A stretch of DNA of 64,000 nt from Shewanella psychrophila. Its GTDB lineage: Bacteria > Pseudomonadota > Gammaproteobacteria > Enterobacterales > Shewanellaceae. The notes under the pieces are model-generated. The model saw only the letters and a program-made list of their open reading frames with translations, was not told the DNA's origin and did no database searches. The translations under genes were made by a program, and so were the position numbers. Positions 34,473 through 43,960 of this stretch are shown one piece after another (within the stretch, counting starts at the first letter, position 1; each line of letters opens with the position of its first letter). Location of the stretch: NCBI RefSeq assembly GCF_002005305.1, contig NZ_CP014782.1, positions 2,914,001 through 2,978,000 of the forward strand. The letters are read 5' to 3'.

Positions 34473-36260
34473 ATGTCTCAATCTATTGCCGCACGACTCG
34501 ATGCGGTTCGCAGTGAGATGGCCGACGCCAATCTCGATGCCTTCATTATCCCACGCGCCGATGAATACTTGGGCGAATATGTCCCCGAGCGTAACGAGCG
34601 CATGCAGTGGATCAGTAATTTCACTGGCTCCGCCGGCATGATCATAGTCCTAAAGGAAAGCGCCGCTATCTTTGTAGACGGTCGATACACAGTTCAGGTC
34701 AAATTACAGGTTGATGGTGAGCTATTTCAATACATGAGCCTCACCGATACGCCTCAGATCCCGTGGCTAGCCCAGACCTTAACAGCTGATGCCCGTGTAG
34801 GATATGATCCACGCCTACACCCATTGAGCTGGCAAAAATCAGCTGATAACCAGCTCAGTAAAGCACAAATGACCTTAGTCGCCGTCGACGAAAATCCTAT
34901 CGACCTTCATTGGCAAAACCGACCTCTCGCCTCCAGTGCTCCAGCCATGCTTTTCGACGAGAATCGTACGGGTAAAAGCAGTCAAGAGAAACGTCAAGAG
35001 ATAGGGGCGGTAGTGACTAAATCCGGCGCAGACATGGCGCTTATCACCTCACTGGATTCATTTTGCTGGTTACTGAATATTCGCGGTAATGACGTACCTC
35101 GCCTGCCTGTTATTTTAGGCGCTGCCCTATTAGCGGCTAATGGCGATATGACTCTGTTCACCGATGTTGAAAAACTTCCAACTGGTACATCTGAGCATGT
35201 AGGATCAGGAGTCTGTTTCAAGTCTGAAAGTGAACTTAAAGATGCGCTTGGTGAGCTTTCAGGCGTTAACTTGCTCGCCGATCCAAATTCGTGTAATGCC
35301 TGGTCTCAGCTCATTGCAGAGCAAGCAGGCGCGATACTCATTGCTGGCTTCGATCCTGTGTCGCTGGCCAAGGCCCAGAAAAATACCACTGAGCTGGCAG
35401 GCATGCGCGCTTGTCATATTCGTGACGGTGTGGCTGTCAGTCGCTTCTTAGCTTGGTTAGATGCAGAAGTCGAAGCCGATCGCTTTCATGATGAAGCCAC
35501 ATTGGCAGACAAGCTGGAGAGCTTCCGCTTAGAGGATGAGCTTTATAAAGAGCCTAGCTTCGATACCATCTCTGCCGTTGGGGCAAACGCCGCTATGTGC
35601 CATTACAACCACAACAATGGCATCCCAGCGACCATGACCAAAGACAGCATCTATCTGGTTGATTCCGGTGCTCAGTATCTAGATGGCACCACAGATGTCA
35701 CCCGAACCATAGCCATTGGACAAGTCACTAACGAGCACAGAAAAATGGTCACCTTAGTGCTTAAGGGCCATATCGCACTGGATCAGGCTAAATTCCCTCG
35801 CGGCACCACTGGCCAGCAGTTAGATGGTTTCGCCCGCCAATACTTGTGGCAACATGGTTTCGACTATGATCACGGTACTGGCCATGGCGTAGGTCACTTC
35901 CTCAATGTTCACGAAGGACCTCAGCGTATCGCTAAAAACAGCAATGATGTCGCCCTGCTTCCTGGAATGGTGGTATCCAATGAGCCGGGGTATTATCGCG
36001 CCGACGAATTTGGCATTCGCCTCGAGAACCTTATCGCCGTTCGCCCTTGTAAAGCCCTGGAAAACGCTGAACGAGAGATGTTTGAATTCGAAGCATTGAC
36101 ACTTATCCCCATGGACTCACGCCTTATAGATAAGGGACTGTTAACTGATGCTGAGCTAAATTGGTTTAACGATTACCATCAGCAGGTGTACAAGACACTC
36201 TCACCACTGATGCAAGGCGAAGAATTAATCTGGTTAGAAGGTGTAACTCAAGCTATCTAA
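34473..36260 (+). CDS. Xaa-Pro aminopeptidase, large M24B type
   Basis: A 595-aa aminopeptidase P that removes the N-terminal residue before proline. Two creatinase-N domains (about 5-140 and 155-310) precede the catalytic domain, the three-domain layout of the larger eukaryotic-like APP. Metal ligands: Asp in LVDSGAQY, Asp in TTDVTRTI, His in TGHGVGHFLNVHE, Glu in VSNEPGYY and Glu in RLENLIAV. It starts at ATG 34473 after CCGGAG. A large hairpin after the gene (36271-36317) is a likely terminator. Confidence 0.92.
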   Translation: MSQSIAARLDAVRSEMADANLDAFIIPRADEYLGEYVPERNERMQWISNFTGSAGMIIVLKESAAIFVDGRYTVQVKLQVDGELFQYMSLTDTPQIPWLAQTLTADARVGYDPRLHPLSWQKSADNQLSKAQMTLVAVDENPIDLHWQNRPLASSAPAMLFDENRTGKSSQEKRQEIGAVVTKSGADMALITSLDSFCWLLNIRGNDVPRLPVILGAALLAANGDMTLFTDVEKLPTGTSEHVGSGVCFKSESELKDALGELSGVNLLADPNSCNAWSQLIAEQAGAILIAGFDPVSLAKAQKNTTELAGMRACHIRDGVAVSRFLAWLDAEVEADRFHDEATLADKLESFRLEDELYKEPSFDTISAVGANAAMCHYNHNNGIPATMTKDSIYLVDSGAQYLDGTTDVTRTIAIGQVTNEHRKMVTLVLKGHIALDQAKFPRGTTGQQLDGFARQYLWQHGFDYDHGTGHGVGHFLNVHEGPQRIAKNSNDVALLPGMVVSNEPGYYRADEFGIRLENLIAVRPCKALENAEREMFEFEALTLIPMDSRLIDKGLLTDAELNWFNDYHQQVYKTLSPLMQGEELIWLEGVTQAI

Positions 36261-36270
36261 TTGTTTGCAT

Positions 36271-36317
36271 AAGCAGGCAGGTGATACCCTATAGGTATTA
36301 AGTAAACCTGCTTGCTT
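36271..36317 (+). terminator. Stem-loop after the large M24B gene
   Basis: The arms AAGCAGGCAGGT (36271-36282) and ACCTGCTTGCTT (36306-36317) pair with one wobble, and a second stem ATACC/GGTAT lies inside. A weak T-rich tail (CTGTTT) follows. Likely a terminator or mRNA 3' end. Confidence 0.55.
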
Positions 36318-36392
36318 CTGTTTACGCCATATTCGAGTTAACAAGTCTCCGTCACTTCTAATCTGAGCAAAGGCTCAGCCCACTAGCGAATT

Positions 36393-36941
36393 TCATCTAT
36401 CTAGGCTTTTATAACAGATGATATTATGGATTTTAGTAGGGCTTTGTGACAAATTCCGGTAACCATGCTGCCTGTTGGCACCGAACTTAACCACTTGGCC
36501 CTCAGCCAAGTGCTTCCACCGCTTATTTAAGAAGTACTCCATCGACCCACTCACCACTATGATGTGCTCTATCACACCCTTATTATGTGGTGCGGATAAG
36601 TACTCCCTTCCCGGCGCTAAGATGATCTGAAACGTTTCCATGCCAGTCTCTTTATCGAAAGGAAACAACGTCACGACTTCGATATCGGACTCCTCATTTT
36701 TCATAAGATCTGGCGTCTTCGTCACTTCTAAATCAGTCAAAAAATAGGAAAGCGGCAACTCGAAGCCATTGGCAATACTCCATAACCTGACGATGGTGGG
36801 GCTAGATTCTCCACGCTCAATCTGACCCAACATGGCCTTAGAAACGCCAGTCTCGGCACCCGCCCTGTCTAGGCTCCAGCCTTTGTGAGATCTAGCCTGT
36901 TTTAGACGCCCACCTAAAGAGCCATTAATATTTTTATTCAT
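36393..36941 (-). CDS. sutR: SutR/YdcN-like XRE-cupin regulator
   Basis: A 182-aa repressor-type protein. The XRE domain (about 8-65) includes KGWSLDRAGAETGVSKAMLGQIERGESSPT, very close to E. coli SutR (YdcN). The C-terminal cupin includes PHNKGVIEHIIVVSGSMEY, matching the E. coli PHEKGVIEHVVVIDG form. E. coli sutR is also adjacent to ydcO. Start ATG 36941 is supported by AAGGGTGAT; an upstream Met at 37049 is unlikely. Two identical palindromes lie immediately upstream. SutR is linked to sulfur use in E. coli; the role here is by homology. Confidence 0.85.
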   Translation of the reverse strand: MNKNINGSLGGRLKQARSHKGWSLDRAGAETGVSKAMLGQIERGESSPTIVRLWSIANGFELPLSYFLTDLEVTKTPDLMKNEESDIEVVTLFPFDKETGMETFQIILAPGREYLSAPHNKGVIEHIIVVSGSMEYFLNKRWKHLAEGQVVKFGANRQHGYRNLSQSPTKIHNIICYKSLDR

Positions 36942-36950
36942 ATCACCCTT

Positions 36951-36999
36951 GTGCGCTATAACGCACAGTGTTAGTTTTAATTCGTGCGCTATAACGCAC
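36951..36999. promoter_or_regulatory. Two copies of a 16-bp palindromic operator
   Basis: GTGCGCTATAACGCAC occurs at 36951-36966 and again, identical, at 36984-36999, between sutR and the divergent ydcO-like gene. The half-sites GTGCG/CGCAC are 6 bases apart and the copies start 33 bases apart, about three helical turns. This fits cooperative binding of the XRE regulator. The right copy is flanked by extra C and G pairs. Confidence 0.8.
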
Positions 37000-37040
37000 G
37001 AAGATGAGATTAGCATATAAAGCACAGAGAGCACCAAGAA

Positions 37041-38213
37041 ATGACTCAATTGGGTATGATTTTAAACCGTATTAACACAGGTTTTATCGCCGTTCTGGTT
37101 GGATTCACCAGCAGCGTGGCACTTATCTATCAGGCAGCGATAAATCTGGGTGGTGACCTACAGATGGTGTCGAGTTGGGTCTTTGCACTCGGTCTCGGCA
37201 TGGGAGTCACCTCCATCGGCTTGTCTGCGTACTATCGGGTACCGATCCTTATCGCCTGGTCTACACCTGGCGCAGCACTACTCATCTCTGGAACCCAAGG
37301 CTTTACCATTAATCAAGCCGTGGGCGCTTTTCTTTTTTCAGCAGTCTTGATCACCCTTGCGGGTATGACTGGCTGGTTTGAAAGAATCATGAGTAAGATC
37401 CCTCAACAAATAGCCAGCGCCATGCTGGCGGGTATACTCATTAATTTCGGCATAAACACCTTCAACCTGATGAACCGGCAAGCCCCCTTAGTCTTAGTTA
37501 TGCTTATTACATATCTGATTTGCAAGCATACGCTCCCCCGCTATACCATGCTGGCAGTTCTTACCGCTGGCTTCAGTGTAGCTTGGTCAATGCAGTTAAT
37601 TGAACTACCCCAACTGCAATGGCAGATGAGTGAACTCAATTACATTCAGCCCCAGTGGAGCCTGCCAGCCTTTATCAGCATAGGATTACCTCTATTTATT
37701 GTCACCATGGCATCCCAGAATATGCCCGGTATAGCGGTACTCAAGGCTCATGACTACCACCCGCCAGTGTCGCGTACCATAACAGTGACCGGAGTGGTCA
37801 ACATGATTATTGCCCCTTTTGGCGGTTTCGGTATTAATTTGGCCGCGATTACGGCGGCAATTTGTATGACAGAGAACGCAGATCCCAGGCCTGAGAAACG
37901 TTATTGGAGTTCAGTTGCCGCAGGAGTGTTCTACATCTTGATGGGAGTGAGTGCAGTCAGTTTAATGACCCTATTCGAAAGTTTACCCTCTGCACTCATT
38001 TTGGCTCTCGCAGGAATGGCCTTATTATCGACCATAGGCACTAGCTTGCAACAGGCCCTAAGCTCTCCACGTTATAGCGAAGCCGCATTGTTAACCTTGC
38101 TAGTCACGGCATCGGATCTAGTGCTTTATCACATAGGCTCGGCTCTTTGGGGAGCACTAGCTGGTTTGGTGACCTTGATGATCCAGAACCTACTAAGCAA
38201 GCACTCAGCTTGA
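37041..38213 (+). CDS. ydcO: BenE-family transporter (YdcO-like)
   Basis: A 390-aa polytopic membrane protein of the benzoate/H+ symporter (BenE/YdcO) family, with about 11-12 hydrophobic segments. Family features are GFTSSVALIYQAA near residue 22, YYRVPILIAWSTPGAALL near 75 and the later SQNMPGIAVLKAHDY stretch. It is divergent from a SutR-like regulator, as ydcO is in E. coli. The true substrate of YdcO is not firmly known, so benzoate transport should not be assumed. ATG 37041 and ATG 37056 are both possible starts. Confidence 0.88.
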   Translation: MTQLGMILNRINTGFIAVLVGFTSSVALIYQAAINLGGDLQMVSSWVFALGLGMGVTSIGLSAYYRVPILIAWSTPGAALLISGTQGFTINQAVGAFLFSAVLITLAGMTGWFERIMSKIPQQIASAMLAGILINFGINTFNLMNRQAPLVLVMLITYLICKHTLPRYTMLAVLTAGFSVAWSMQLIELPQLQWQMSELNYIQPQWSLPAFISIGLPLFIVTMASQNMPGIAVLKAHDYHPPVSRTITVTGVVNMIIAPFGGFGINLAAITAAICMTENADPRPEKRYWSSVAAGVFYILMGVSAVSLMTLFESLPSALILALAGMALLSTIGTSLQQALSSPRYSEAALLTLLVTASDLVLYHIGSALWGALAGLVTLMIQNLLSKHSA

Positions 38214-38244
38214 TGACATGGTTTCGGTCATGTATCAATTGGGA

Positions 38245-39543
38245 TTAGATAGTGTAATTTGAAACTCTGATCTCACAGAGTTCAGCAGAAACAAGATAGC
38301 TTGCCTTAGACCCTGCATCTTTAACAGACGAGCTATCACTAGCCTGAGTTTTTAATCCCTCCACCTTCTTATGCGCTTTGAGCCAACGCATCAAGTCACC
38401 GAATGGTTTAGGTCGGCAAATTAAAAAACCTTGTAAGCGTAAGTTATCAATTTTCTCGAGATAGTTAAGATCCCTCAGGTCTTCGACTCCTTCGGCTACC
38501 AGTTTAACCCCAAGCTTACTACTGATCTCTTGTAAGGATTTTAGAATCGTTTGCGCTAGGGGGTCATGGTGTATCCCCCGCACAAGACTCATATCTAACT
38601 TAAGCTCACTGATGGGTAAACAACACAACTGAATGAGATTAGTATATCCGGTACCGAAGTCATCGATGGCTACCCCAAAGTCATGCAAGCGTAATCGACT
38701 GATATTTGAGTATTGGCTCTGCTCGCTCAATGCCTGATTCTCGGTGATCTCTATGGTGAGTTGCGATCTTGCTATCTGATTATCATGGCAATATTTAACT
38801 AAACGATTAGGCCAACTAGCTTGATTCAGTTGGCTTGGGCTCAAGTTAATAGAGAGGCTACAATTATCGCAAGAATCATCTTGGCTTATCAGCTTCCACT
38901 GTGACAAGGCCTTATCCAGTAACTTTTCAGTTAAATCATTAAGAAGATTATGAGATTCGGCTAGTTCAAGAAAGCTTGCAGGGGAAAGCAACTGCAACTT
39001 ATTGCCCAACTGAATCCGACATAAGACTTCAAAACCGACTATATCTCCCGTTTTAGCATCCATTTGCGCCTGAAAATAAGGAACAATCTTATTTTCATTC
39101 AAAGCCTGATGTAACTCATCGAGAGAAATGGAGGCTGGCTTAGGAGCTAAATCTGACTCCATCATAAATAATCGTTCGATACACAGCTTAAGTTCCTTAG
39201 TCGAAACTGGCTTAGTTAATGCACCTAAGAGACGTAACCTTGAATTAGTGACTATTTGAGAAGCCGCCTCTATGATACGATTTTCCATTGCAGACGCTAT
39301 GATAACGCCTCCCCTATAGCCTATTTCACTCAGGTTCATCAAGAGCTCAATGCCATCCATATTTGGCATATGCAGGTCGATAACAACGACCTGATAATCC
39401 CTGGCATACTTGGTCAAGATTTTTATCGCCGAACCAGCATCGGTACAATATTCAACACGATTAACATCTAATTGCATCAGATATTCGCTCAGAACATGGC
39501 AACAAGCTAAGGAATCATCGATAACCAGTACATTAATAGACAT
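38245..39543 (-). CDS. Response regulator with REC and EAL (c-di-GMP phosphodiesterase) domains
   Basis: A 432-aa protein with an N-terminal receiver (phospho-acceptor Asp56 in VVVIDLHMPNMDG, Lys at the ALTKP motif) and a C-terminal EAL domain from about residue 145. The signature is FEVLCR, so the EAL triad is Glu-Val-Leu. DDFGTGYTNL, KLDMSLVRGI and LVAEGVE, which hold metal- and substrate-binding residues, are present, so it is probably active in degrading c-di-GMP. No histidine kinase is adjacent. It converges with the ydcO-like gene. Confidence 0.9.
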   Translation of the reverse strand: MSINVLVIDDSLACCHVLSEYLMQLDVNRVEYCTDAGSAIKILTKYARDYQVVVIDLHMPNMDGIELLMNLSEIGYRGGVIIASAMENRIIEAASQIVTNSRLRLLGALTKPVSTKELKLCIERLFMMESDLAPKPASISLDELHQALNENKIVPYFQAQMDAKTGDIVGFEVLCRIQLGNKLQLLSPASFLELAESHNLLNDLTEKLLDKALSQWKLISQDDSCDNCSLSINLSPSQLNQASWPNRLVKYCHDNQIARSQLTIEITENQALSEQSQYSNISRLRLHDFGVAIDDFGTGYTNLIQLCCLPISELKLDMSLVRGIHHDPLAQTILKSLQEISSKLGVKLVAEGVEDLRDLNYLEKIDNLRLQGFLICRPKPFGDLMRWLKAHKKVEGLKTQASDSSSVKDAGSKASYLVSAELCEIRVSNYTI

Positions 39544-40008
39544 ATTAGTTCTCTAGTTAGATAGCGATAAGCAGAGAAATACTGCCAAAAGAGACTGGAA
39601 GTTAAACTTGAAACAAGCGGGGAAACGTGAGAGTTGCTCACTTAATAAATGATGAATTATCCCTTTCAAAGCACACTGAAAAAGTGCCATATAGCCTCCA
39701 TGCGTGATATCAATCCCACTCAACATCCGTTGAGTTCAGAGTAAGTTTCTAATAGGATAGATATGAATCTAATAAAGCCTAGTCCAAAGCCTCAAACTGT
39801 CAAATCCTTCGTCTTCTATATCTCCATAGCGATTCAAAAAATTTCAAAGAAAGTCAGGGTGGGTCTGATATAGAGCAGAAAATGATATGCTGTTAAAACC
39901 TGCTGAAAATTGCTATACTCCGCCGCCGCGATTTATTCCCGGTGCTTAGGCATAAAACGCCTGTTGGAAAGTGAACATTGCCTGCGTATGGTTAGGTGAA
40001 CGAACAAG
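39544..40008. other. Divergent intergenic region, REC-EAL / rhlE
   Basis: About 480 bases, no gene seen. A plausible extended -10 promoter for rhlE is present near 39914 and implies an rhlE leader of about 100 bases. Such long leaders are common for cold-inducible RNA helicases, but I cannot show it here. Confidence 0.45.
39891..39919 (+). promoter_or_regulatory. Probable rhlE promoter
   Basis: An extended -10 (TGCTATACT, hexamer at 39914-39919) lies 17 bases after a weak -35-like TGTTAA (39891-39896). It is about 100 bases upstream of the rhlE start. Confidence 0.45.
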
Positions 40009-40026
40009 TTGAATAGAGGTCCCAAG

Positions 40027-41334
40027 ATGAGATTTGAATCTTTTAGTTTTGCTCCCGAGATTTTGCGCGCAATCTCTGAATGTGGTTATCAAAAAATGAC
40101 GCCTGTTCAGCAAGAAGCCATACCGGCGATCCGCCGCGGTCAGGATGTCTTAGCCAGTGCCCAAACTGGTACAGGTAAGACAGCAGCATTTGCACTGCCT
40201 ATACTGCAAAAGATGTTCGATAACCCGATGGAGACTCAACGCTCCAATGCACGGGCGCTTATCCTCACACCTACACGTGAACTTGCCTCTCAGATCGCCG
40301 ACAACATCAGTGATTACAGCAAGTATATGGATGTCTCTGTATTGACCATCTATGGTGGGGTTAAATTAGATACTCAGGCACAGAAACTTAAACGTGGAGC
40401 AGACATCATAGTGGCAACTCCAGGCCGTCTGCTGGAGCACCTTCAAGCCTGTAATTTGAACCTGTCTAATGTCGATTTCTTGGTGCTGGATGAAGCCGAC
40501 CGTATGTTAGATATGGGCTTTATTAGCGATATCCAGAAGATAATGCAGGCCGTCAACAAGCAACGTCAGAACTTACTCTTCTCGGCTACCTTCTCCAGCT
40601 CCGTGAAAAAACTGGCTAACGACATGTTAGTCAAGCCTAAGCTTATCAGTCTAAACAGCCAAAACAGCACAGCAGACACAGTTAGCCAGGTTATCTATCC
40701 TGTTGAGCAACGCCGTAAGCGCGAGTTACTTTCCGAGCTTATCGGTAAGAAGAACTGGCAACAGGTCCTCGTCTTCACCGCCACACGTGATGCTGCCGAT
40801 AAGCTGGTGAAAGAGCTAAACTTGGATGGTATCCCTTCATCTGTTGTTCATGGTGAAAAGGCCCAAGGCAACCGTCGTCGCGCCTTAAGAGAATTTAAAG
40901 AGGGTAAGATACGCGCCCTGGTTGCCACAGAAGTGGCGGCACGAGGTCTGGATATTCAAGATCTAGAATACGTAGTTAACTATGATCTGCCTTTCCTTGC
41001 CGAAGATTATGTTCACCGCATTGGCCGTACCGGTCGTGCGGGTAAATCTGGCGTCGCTATCTCTTTGGTAAGCCGTGAAGAGGAGCGTACTCTATACGAT
41101 ATCGAAACCTTAATCGGCAAGAAACTTCGCCGAATCACGATCCCAGGCTATGAGGTTGGTAGCCGAGACGTGCTGATCAAGCAACTACAAAAGCGTCGCA
41201 GCTTCGCTAAGAAACAGCAACGGGAAGATAATGCAGGTGCGCAAGTCGTTGGTGAAAGAAACATGGAAGGCCGCCGAGTCAAAGTGAAAAACACCTCCAA
41301 TAGACCGGCCACCAAGGCCAAGAAAATCCGCTAA
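40027..41334 (+). CDS. rhlE: DEAD-box RNA helicase RhlE
   Basis: A 435-aa ATP-dependent RNA helicase. Motifs in order: Q motif (YQKMTPVQQEAIP), Walker A AQTGTGKT, PTRELA, DEAD in LDEADRMLDMGF, SAT in LFSATFS, ARGLDIQ and HRIGRTGRAGK. The basic C-terminal tail (RKRRSFAKKQQRED...KAKKIR) is typical of RhlE and may bind RNA. The ATG at 40027 with AGAGGT upstream is used rather than the TTG at 40009. It is followed after 20 bases by a DUF2913 gene, probably in the same transcript. Confidence 0.92.
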   Translation: MRFESFSFAPEILRAISECGYQKMTPVQQEAIPAIRRGQDVLASAQTGTGKTAAFALPILQKMFDNPMETQRSNARALILTPTRELASQIADNISDYSKYMDVSVLTIYGGVKLDTQAQKLKRGADIIVATPGRLLEHLQACNLNLSNVDFLVLDEADRMLDMGFISDIQKIMQAVNKQRQNLLFSATFSSSVKKLANDMLVKPKLISLNSQNSTADTVSQVIYPVEQRRKRELLSELIGKKNWQQVLVFTATRDAADKLVKELNLDGIPSSVVHGEKAQGNRRRALREFKEGKIRALVATEVAARGLDIQDLEYVVNYDLPFLAEDYVHRIGRTGRAGKSGVAISLVSREEERTLYDIETLIGKKLRRITIPGYEVGSRDVLIKQLQKRRSFAKKQQREDNAGAQVVGERNMEGRRVKVKNTSNRPATKAKKIR

Positions 41335-41354
41335 GGCTTAAGGGGAATAAGTTG

Positions 41355-41981
41355 ATGACAAGTTATAATCAGGCCCTTATCGAAATCACTCAAGCGGGTC
41401 TTGCTGCACTCGAAGAGCGCAGCAAGAGTAAGAATGTCGTTAAAACAGCCGCGGCCGAGAGTCACTTCCTATGTAACTGGATGGTTCAGGCTCTGAAGGA
41501 GCGACGCTTCTCTAAGTTGATTGCCAAAGAGCTTAATCAGTGGATCCGGGATGCCCGCAGCATGGGCGCCGCTGCTCAGCTAACTTCAGTGTTGCAACGC
41601 ATAGAGAGCCAATACCTGGCAGCGGAACAAAATCAAGCATTGGCCACATCCCTGAACGCCATGTTAAATGAGTTTAGGGAAAATGACTGGGTCGTTATCT
41701 TAGATAGTGAAGTCACCACCAGGCTAAAACTAGACAGCAGTGGCCAAAACAGCCTGATTATTTCCAATGAGCAGTATGATGGCCACATCGATGGCGATAA
41801 TCTGACTAAGGCTATCACCCTCTATGTCCGTGCCAATGAGCAAGAATTGGCAAAGGCTGCAGCTAAACACGGTTTACTCCTAAGCCAAGGTAATAAGAAA
41901 GCTAGCCTTATTAAGCACCACAAGGCCTATGGAGTCTTCCCCAATAATCAAGTCCCAGCCATGGCACTGCTTGTAGAATAA
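41355..41981 (+). CDS. DUF2913 family protein
   Basis: A 208-aa protein that I recognise as likely DUF2913, a family found mainly in Vibrio and Shewanella with unknown function. The N-terminal YNQALIEITQAGLAALEE and the FLCNWMVQALKERRF stretch match. The chain is largely helical, followed by a mixed C-terminal part. ATG 41355 follows AGGGGA at the right distance. It is close behind rhlE, so the two are likely co-transcribed. Confidence 0.75.
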   Translation: MTSYNQALIEITQAGLAALEERSKSKNVVKTAAAESHFLCNWMVQALKERRFSKLIAKELNQWIRDARSMGAAAQLTSVLQRIESQYLAAEQNQALATSLNAMLNEFRENDWVVILDSEVTTRLKLDSSGQNSLIISNEQYDGHIDGDNLTKAITLYVRANEQELAKAAAKHGLLLSQGNKKASLIKHHKAYGVFPNNQVPAMALLVE

Positions 41982-42013
41982 GCTAATTAACCTTTCGGTT
42001 TATACAAGACATT

Positions 42014-42038
42014 AAAAAGCACCCTGAGGTGCTTTTTT
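42014..42038 (+). terminator. Bidirectional terminator between DUF2913 and yqiK
   Basis: The stem AAAAAGCACC/GGTGCTTTTT with a CTGA loop (42014-42023 and 42028-42037) has T-runs on both strands and lies between two convergent genes. Confidence 0.88.
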
Positions 42039-42062
42039 ACTTTAAACCGTATTACTATCGGC

Positions 42063-43865
42063 TTATTGCAGCTCTTGAAGTTCTTCACCTAAGTGTTTTT
42101 CCCCAAGGTGACTATTACCATTTAACTTACTTTTGGTATTCTCCCCTTGAACAACTGAGATAGCCTCTGTCATCATGGGGATCTTACCTGTGAGTAGGTC
42201 ATTCAAACTGCCCTTATCGGCATCCACAAGACCTAGCTCTTTCAACATTGCATCGACAACTGGCGCGTTAGCACGATAGTTGAGTGCCGCATTAGTCACT
42301 TGCTCGGCGATACCCGCTTGACCCGTCTGAGCCAAGACACCATCTTGGGTCACGCCATTACCGCCAGTCCCATAGCCCTGTAAGATCTTAATGCCTTCGA
42401 TATTTTCCAGAGGCTTAACCGCCTGTTTAACCACTTCAGGCAAAGCTGCCAGTATAGCCATAGAACGTTGAAGCTCGATCTGCTCATAGCTGAGTATATT
42501 CTCTGCTTCATGCAATGCCTGCTTACCCGCAGCTTCTACCGCATAAAACTTCTCATCGGCTTCGGCCTTGAGCTTCTTAGTCTCTGCTGCGGCTTTCGCC
42601 TCGATCAAGATGGCACTGGATCTGTCTTGTGCAGCACGCTTTTCCGCTTCTGCTTCGACCGTGACCCCAACAGCTTCACGTTCCGCCTCTTTACGTGCAT
42701 CGATCACCTCAATCTCCTTACGGCGATTAGCTTCGGCGACCTGACGTGTGGTGATAACCGCTTCCTCTTTCTCTACCTTAAGCTTCTCGGCTTCGGCCGC
42801 CTTGGCCCTGGCAGCCGATTCCTCTTCCGATTTAACCGCAACGGCAATCTGCTTCTCCTGCTCCGCGACCTCAATATCTCTTTGCTGCTGAATTCGAGAC
42901 TGCTCGATAGCCTTACGCTTCTCAATTTCCCGGGTTTCTATGTCTTTAGTCTTCTCTATCTCGGCAGTTTCTACCGCACGCTCTCTAGCGATCTCCGCCT
43001 CACGCTCTTCACGAGTCTTCTGCTCTTGCTTCTTAAGGATCTCTGCCTTCTGCTCCGCGCGCTTAAACTCAAGCGCCTGCTGCTGGATCAGTCTGGCCTC
43101 TTCTTCAGCCTGCTCAATCTCTAATGACTCTTTCTCGGCTTCAAGGTTACGCAGTTCAATCTTAATGCGGTTTTCCTGCTGGATATCGTTGGTCTCTTTA
43201 CGCTTCTCTTCAATAATCTTAGCGAGTCGTGCACGACCTTCGGCATCGAAGGCATTATTTTCATTGAAATATTGGAGATCGGTCTGATCGAATCCAGTCA
43301 AAGATACAGACTCAAGTTCGAGGCCGTTTTTCTCAAGATCATTCGCCACATTATTCTGCACTCGCTGCACAAAGTCGGCTCTTTGCTCATGCATCTCTGT
43401 CATGTTCATTTCTGCGGCCACCGCACGTAGCACATCGACAAACTTAGATTCCATCAGCCTCTTAACTTCTTCCACTCGTGTGGTTCGCGAGCCCAAGGTT
43501 TGTGCCGCCATAGCAATTCCTTCTGCATTTGGCGCGACCCTAAGGTAGAAGTCGGCTCTCACATCGACACGCATCCTGTCTTTAGTGATAAGCGCATCTT
43601 TTTGCATCTTCTCCACTTCGATGCGTAGGGTATTCATATTGACACTAATGGTCTCATGTAACACTGGCAGCACTAGGGCGCCACCATCTTTAACGACTTT
43701 TTCACCGCCGAAACCAGTACGAACAAACGCAGTTTCTTTAGAAGCCCTACGGTATAGCTTGGCAAAAACAAGCCCGATAACGAACATACCCAGCAGTGTA
43801 GCACCGGCAATTAGCAGCACGAAGCTACTACCAAAATTTGAACTTATATCTTGGATCTGATCCAT
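42063..43865 (-). CDS. yqiK: Flotillin-family inner-membrane protein YqiK
   Basis: A 600-aa SPFH/flotillin protein. A transmembrane segment (about 13-35) is followed by the SPFH domain (about 40-200; VRTGFGGEKVVKDGGALVLPVLHE) and a long Glu/Arg-rich coiled coil (about 200-450) with repeated EEAR, ERA and EIE runs. The C-terminus is less charged. ATG 43865 follows AAGGGA; the frame has an earlier Met at 43895. It is downstream of yqiJ and both are on the minus strand, the usual yqiJK arrangement. It is thought to organise membrane microdomains. Confidence 0.9.
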   Translation of the reverse strand: MDQIQDISSNFGSSFVLLIAGATLLGMFVIGLVFAKLYRRASKETAFVRTGFGGEKVVKDGGALVLPVLHETISVNMNTLRIEVEKMQKDALITKDRMRVDVRADFYLRVAPNAEGIAMAAQTLGSRTTRVEEVKRLMESKFVDVLRAVAAEMNMTEMHEQRADFVQRVQNNVANDLEKNGLELESVSLTGFDQTDLQYFNENNAFDAEGRARLAKIIEEKRKETNDIQQENRIKIELRNLEAEKESLEIEQAEEEARLIQQQALEFKRAEQKAEILKKQEQKTREEREAEIARERAVETAEIEKTKDIETREIEKRKAIEQSRIQQQRDIEVAEQEKQIAVAVKSEEESAARAKAAEAEKLKVEKEEAVITTRQVAEANRRKEIEVIDARKEAEREAVGVTVEAEAEKRAAQDRSSAILIEAKAAAETKKLKAEADEKFYAVEAAGKQALHEAENILSYEQIELQRSMAILAALPEVVKQAVKPLENIEGIKILQGYGTGGNGVTQDGVLAQTGQAGIAEQVTNAALNYRANAPVVDAMLKELGLVDADKGSLNDLLTGKIPMMTEAISVVQGENTKSKLNGNSHLGEKHLGEELQELQ

Positions 43866-43960
43866 TTTATTTCCCTTAAAATTACGATCTAACAACGATT
43901 TTAATTATGACATTTTTAACTATTTTTCTGTTTCTTTACAGTATTGAGTGCGTTAAATGG

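Noticed and set aside
42468..43124. A 218-codon plus-strand frame rich in Leu and Phe
   Set aside because: It is antisense to the coiled-coil region of yqiK, whose codon pattern leaves this strand open. No ribosome binding site or family match.
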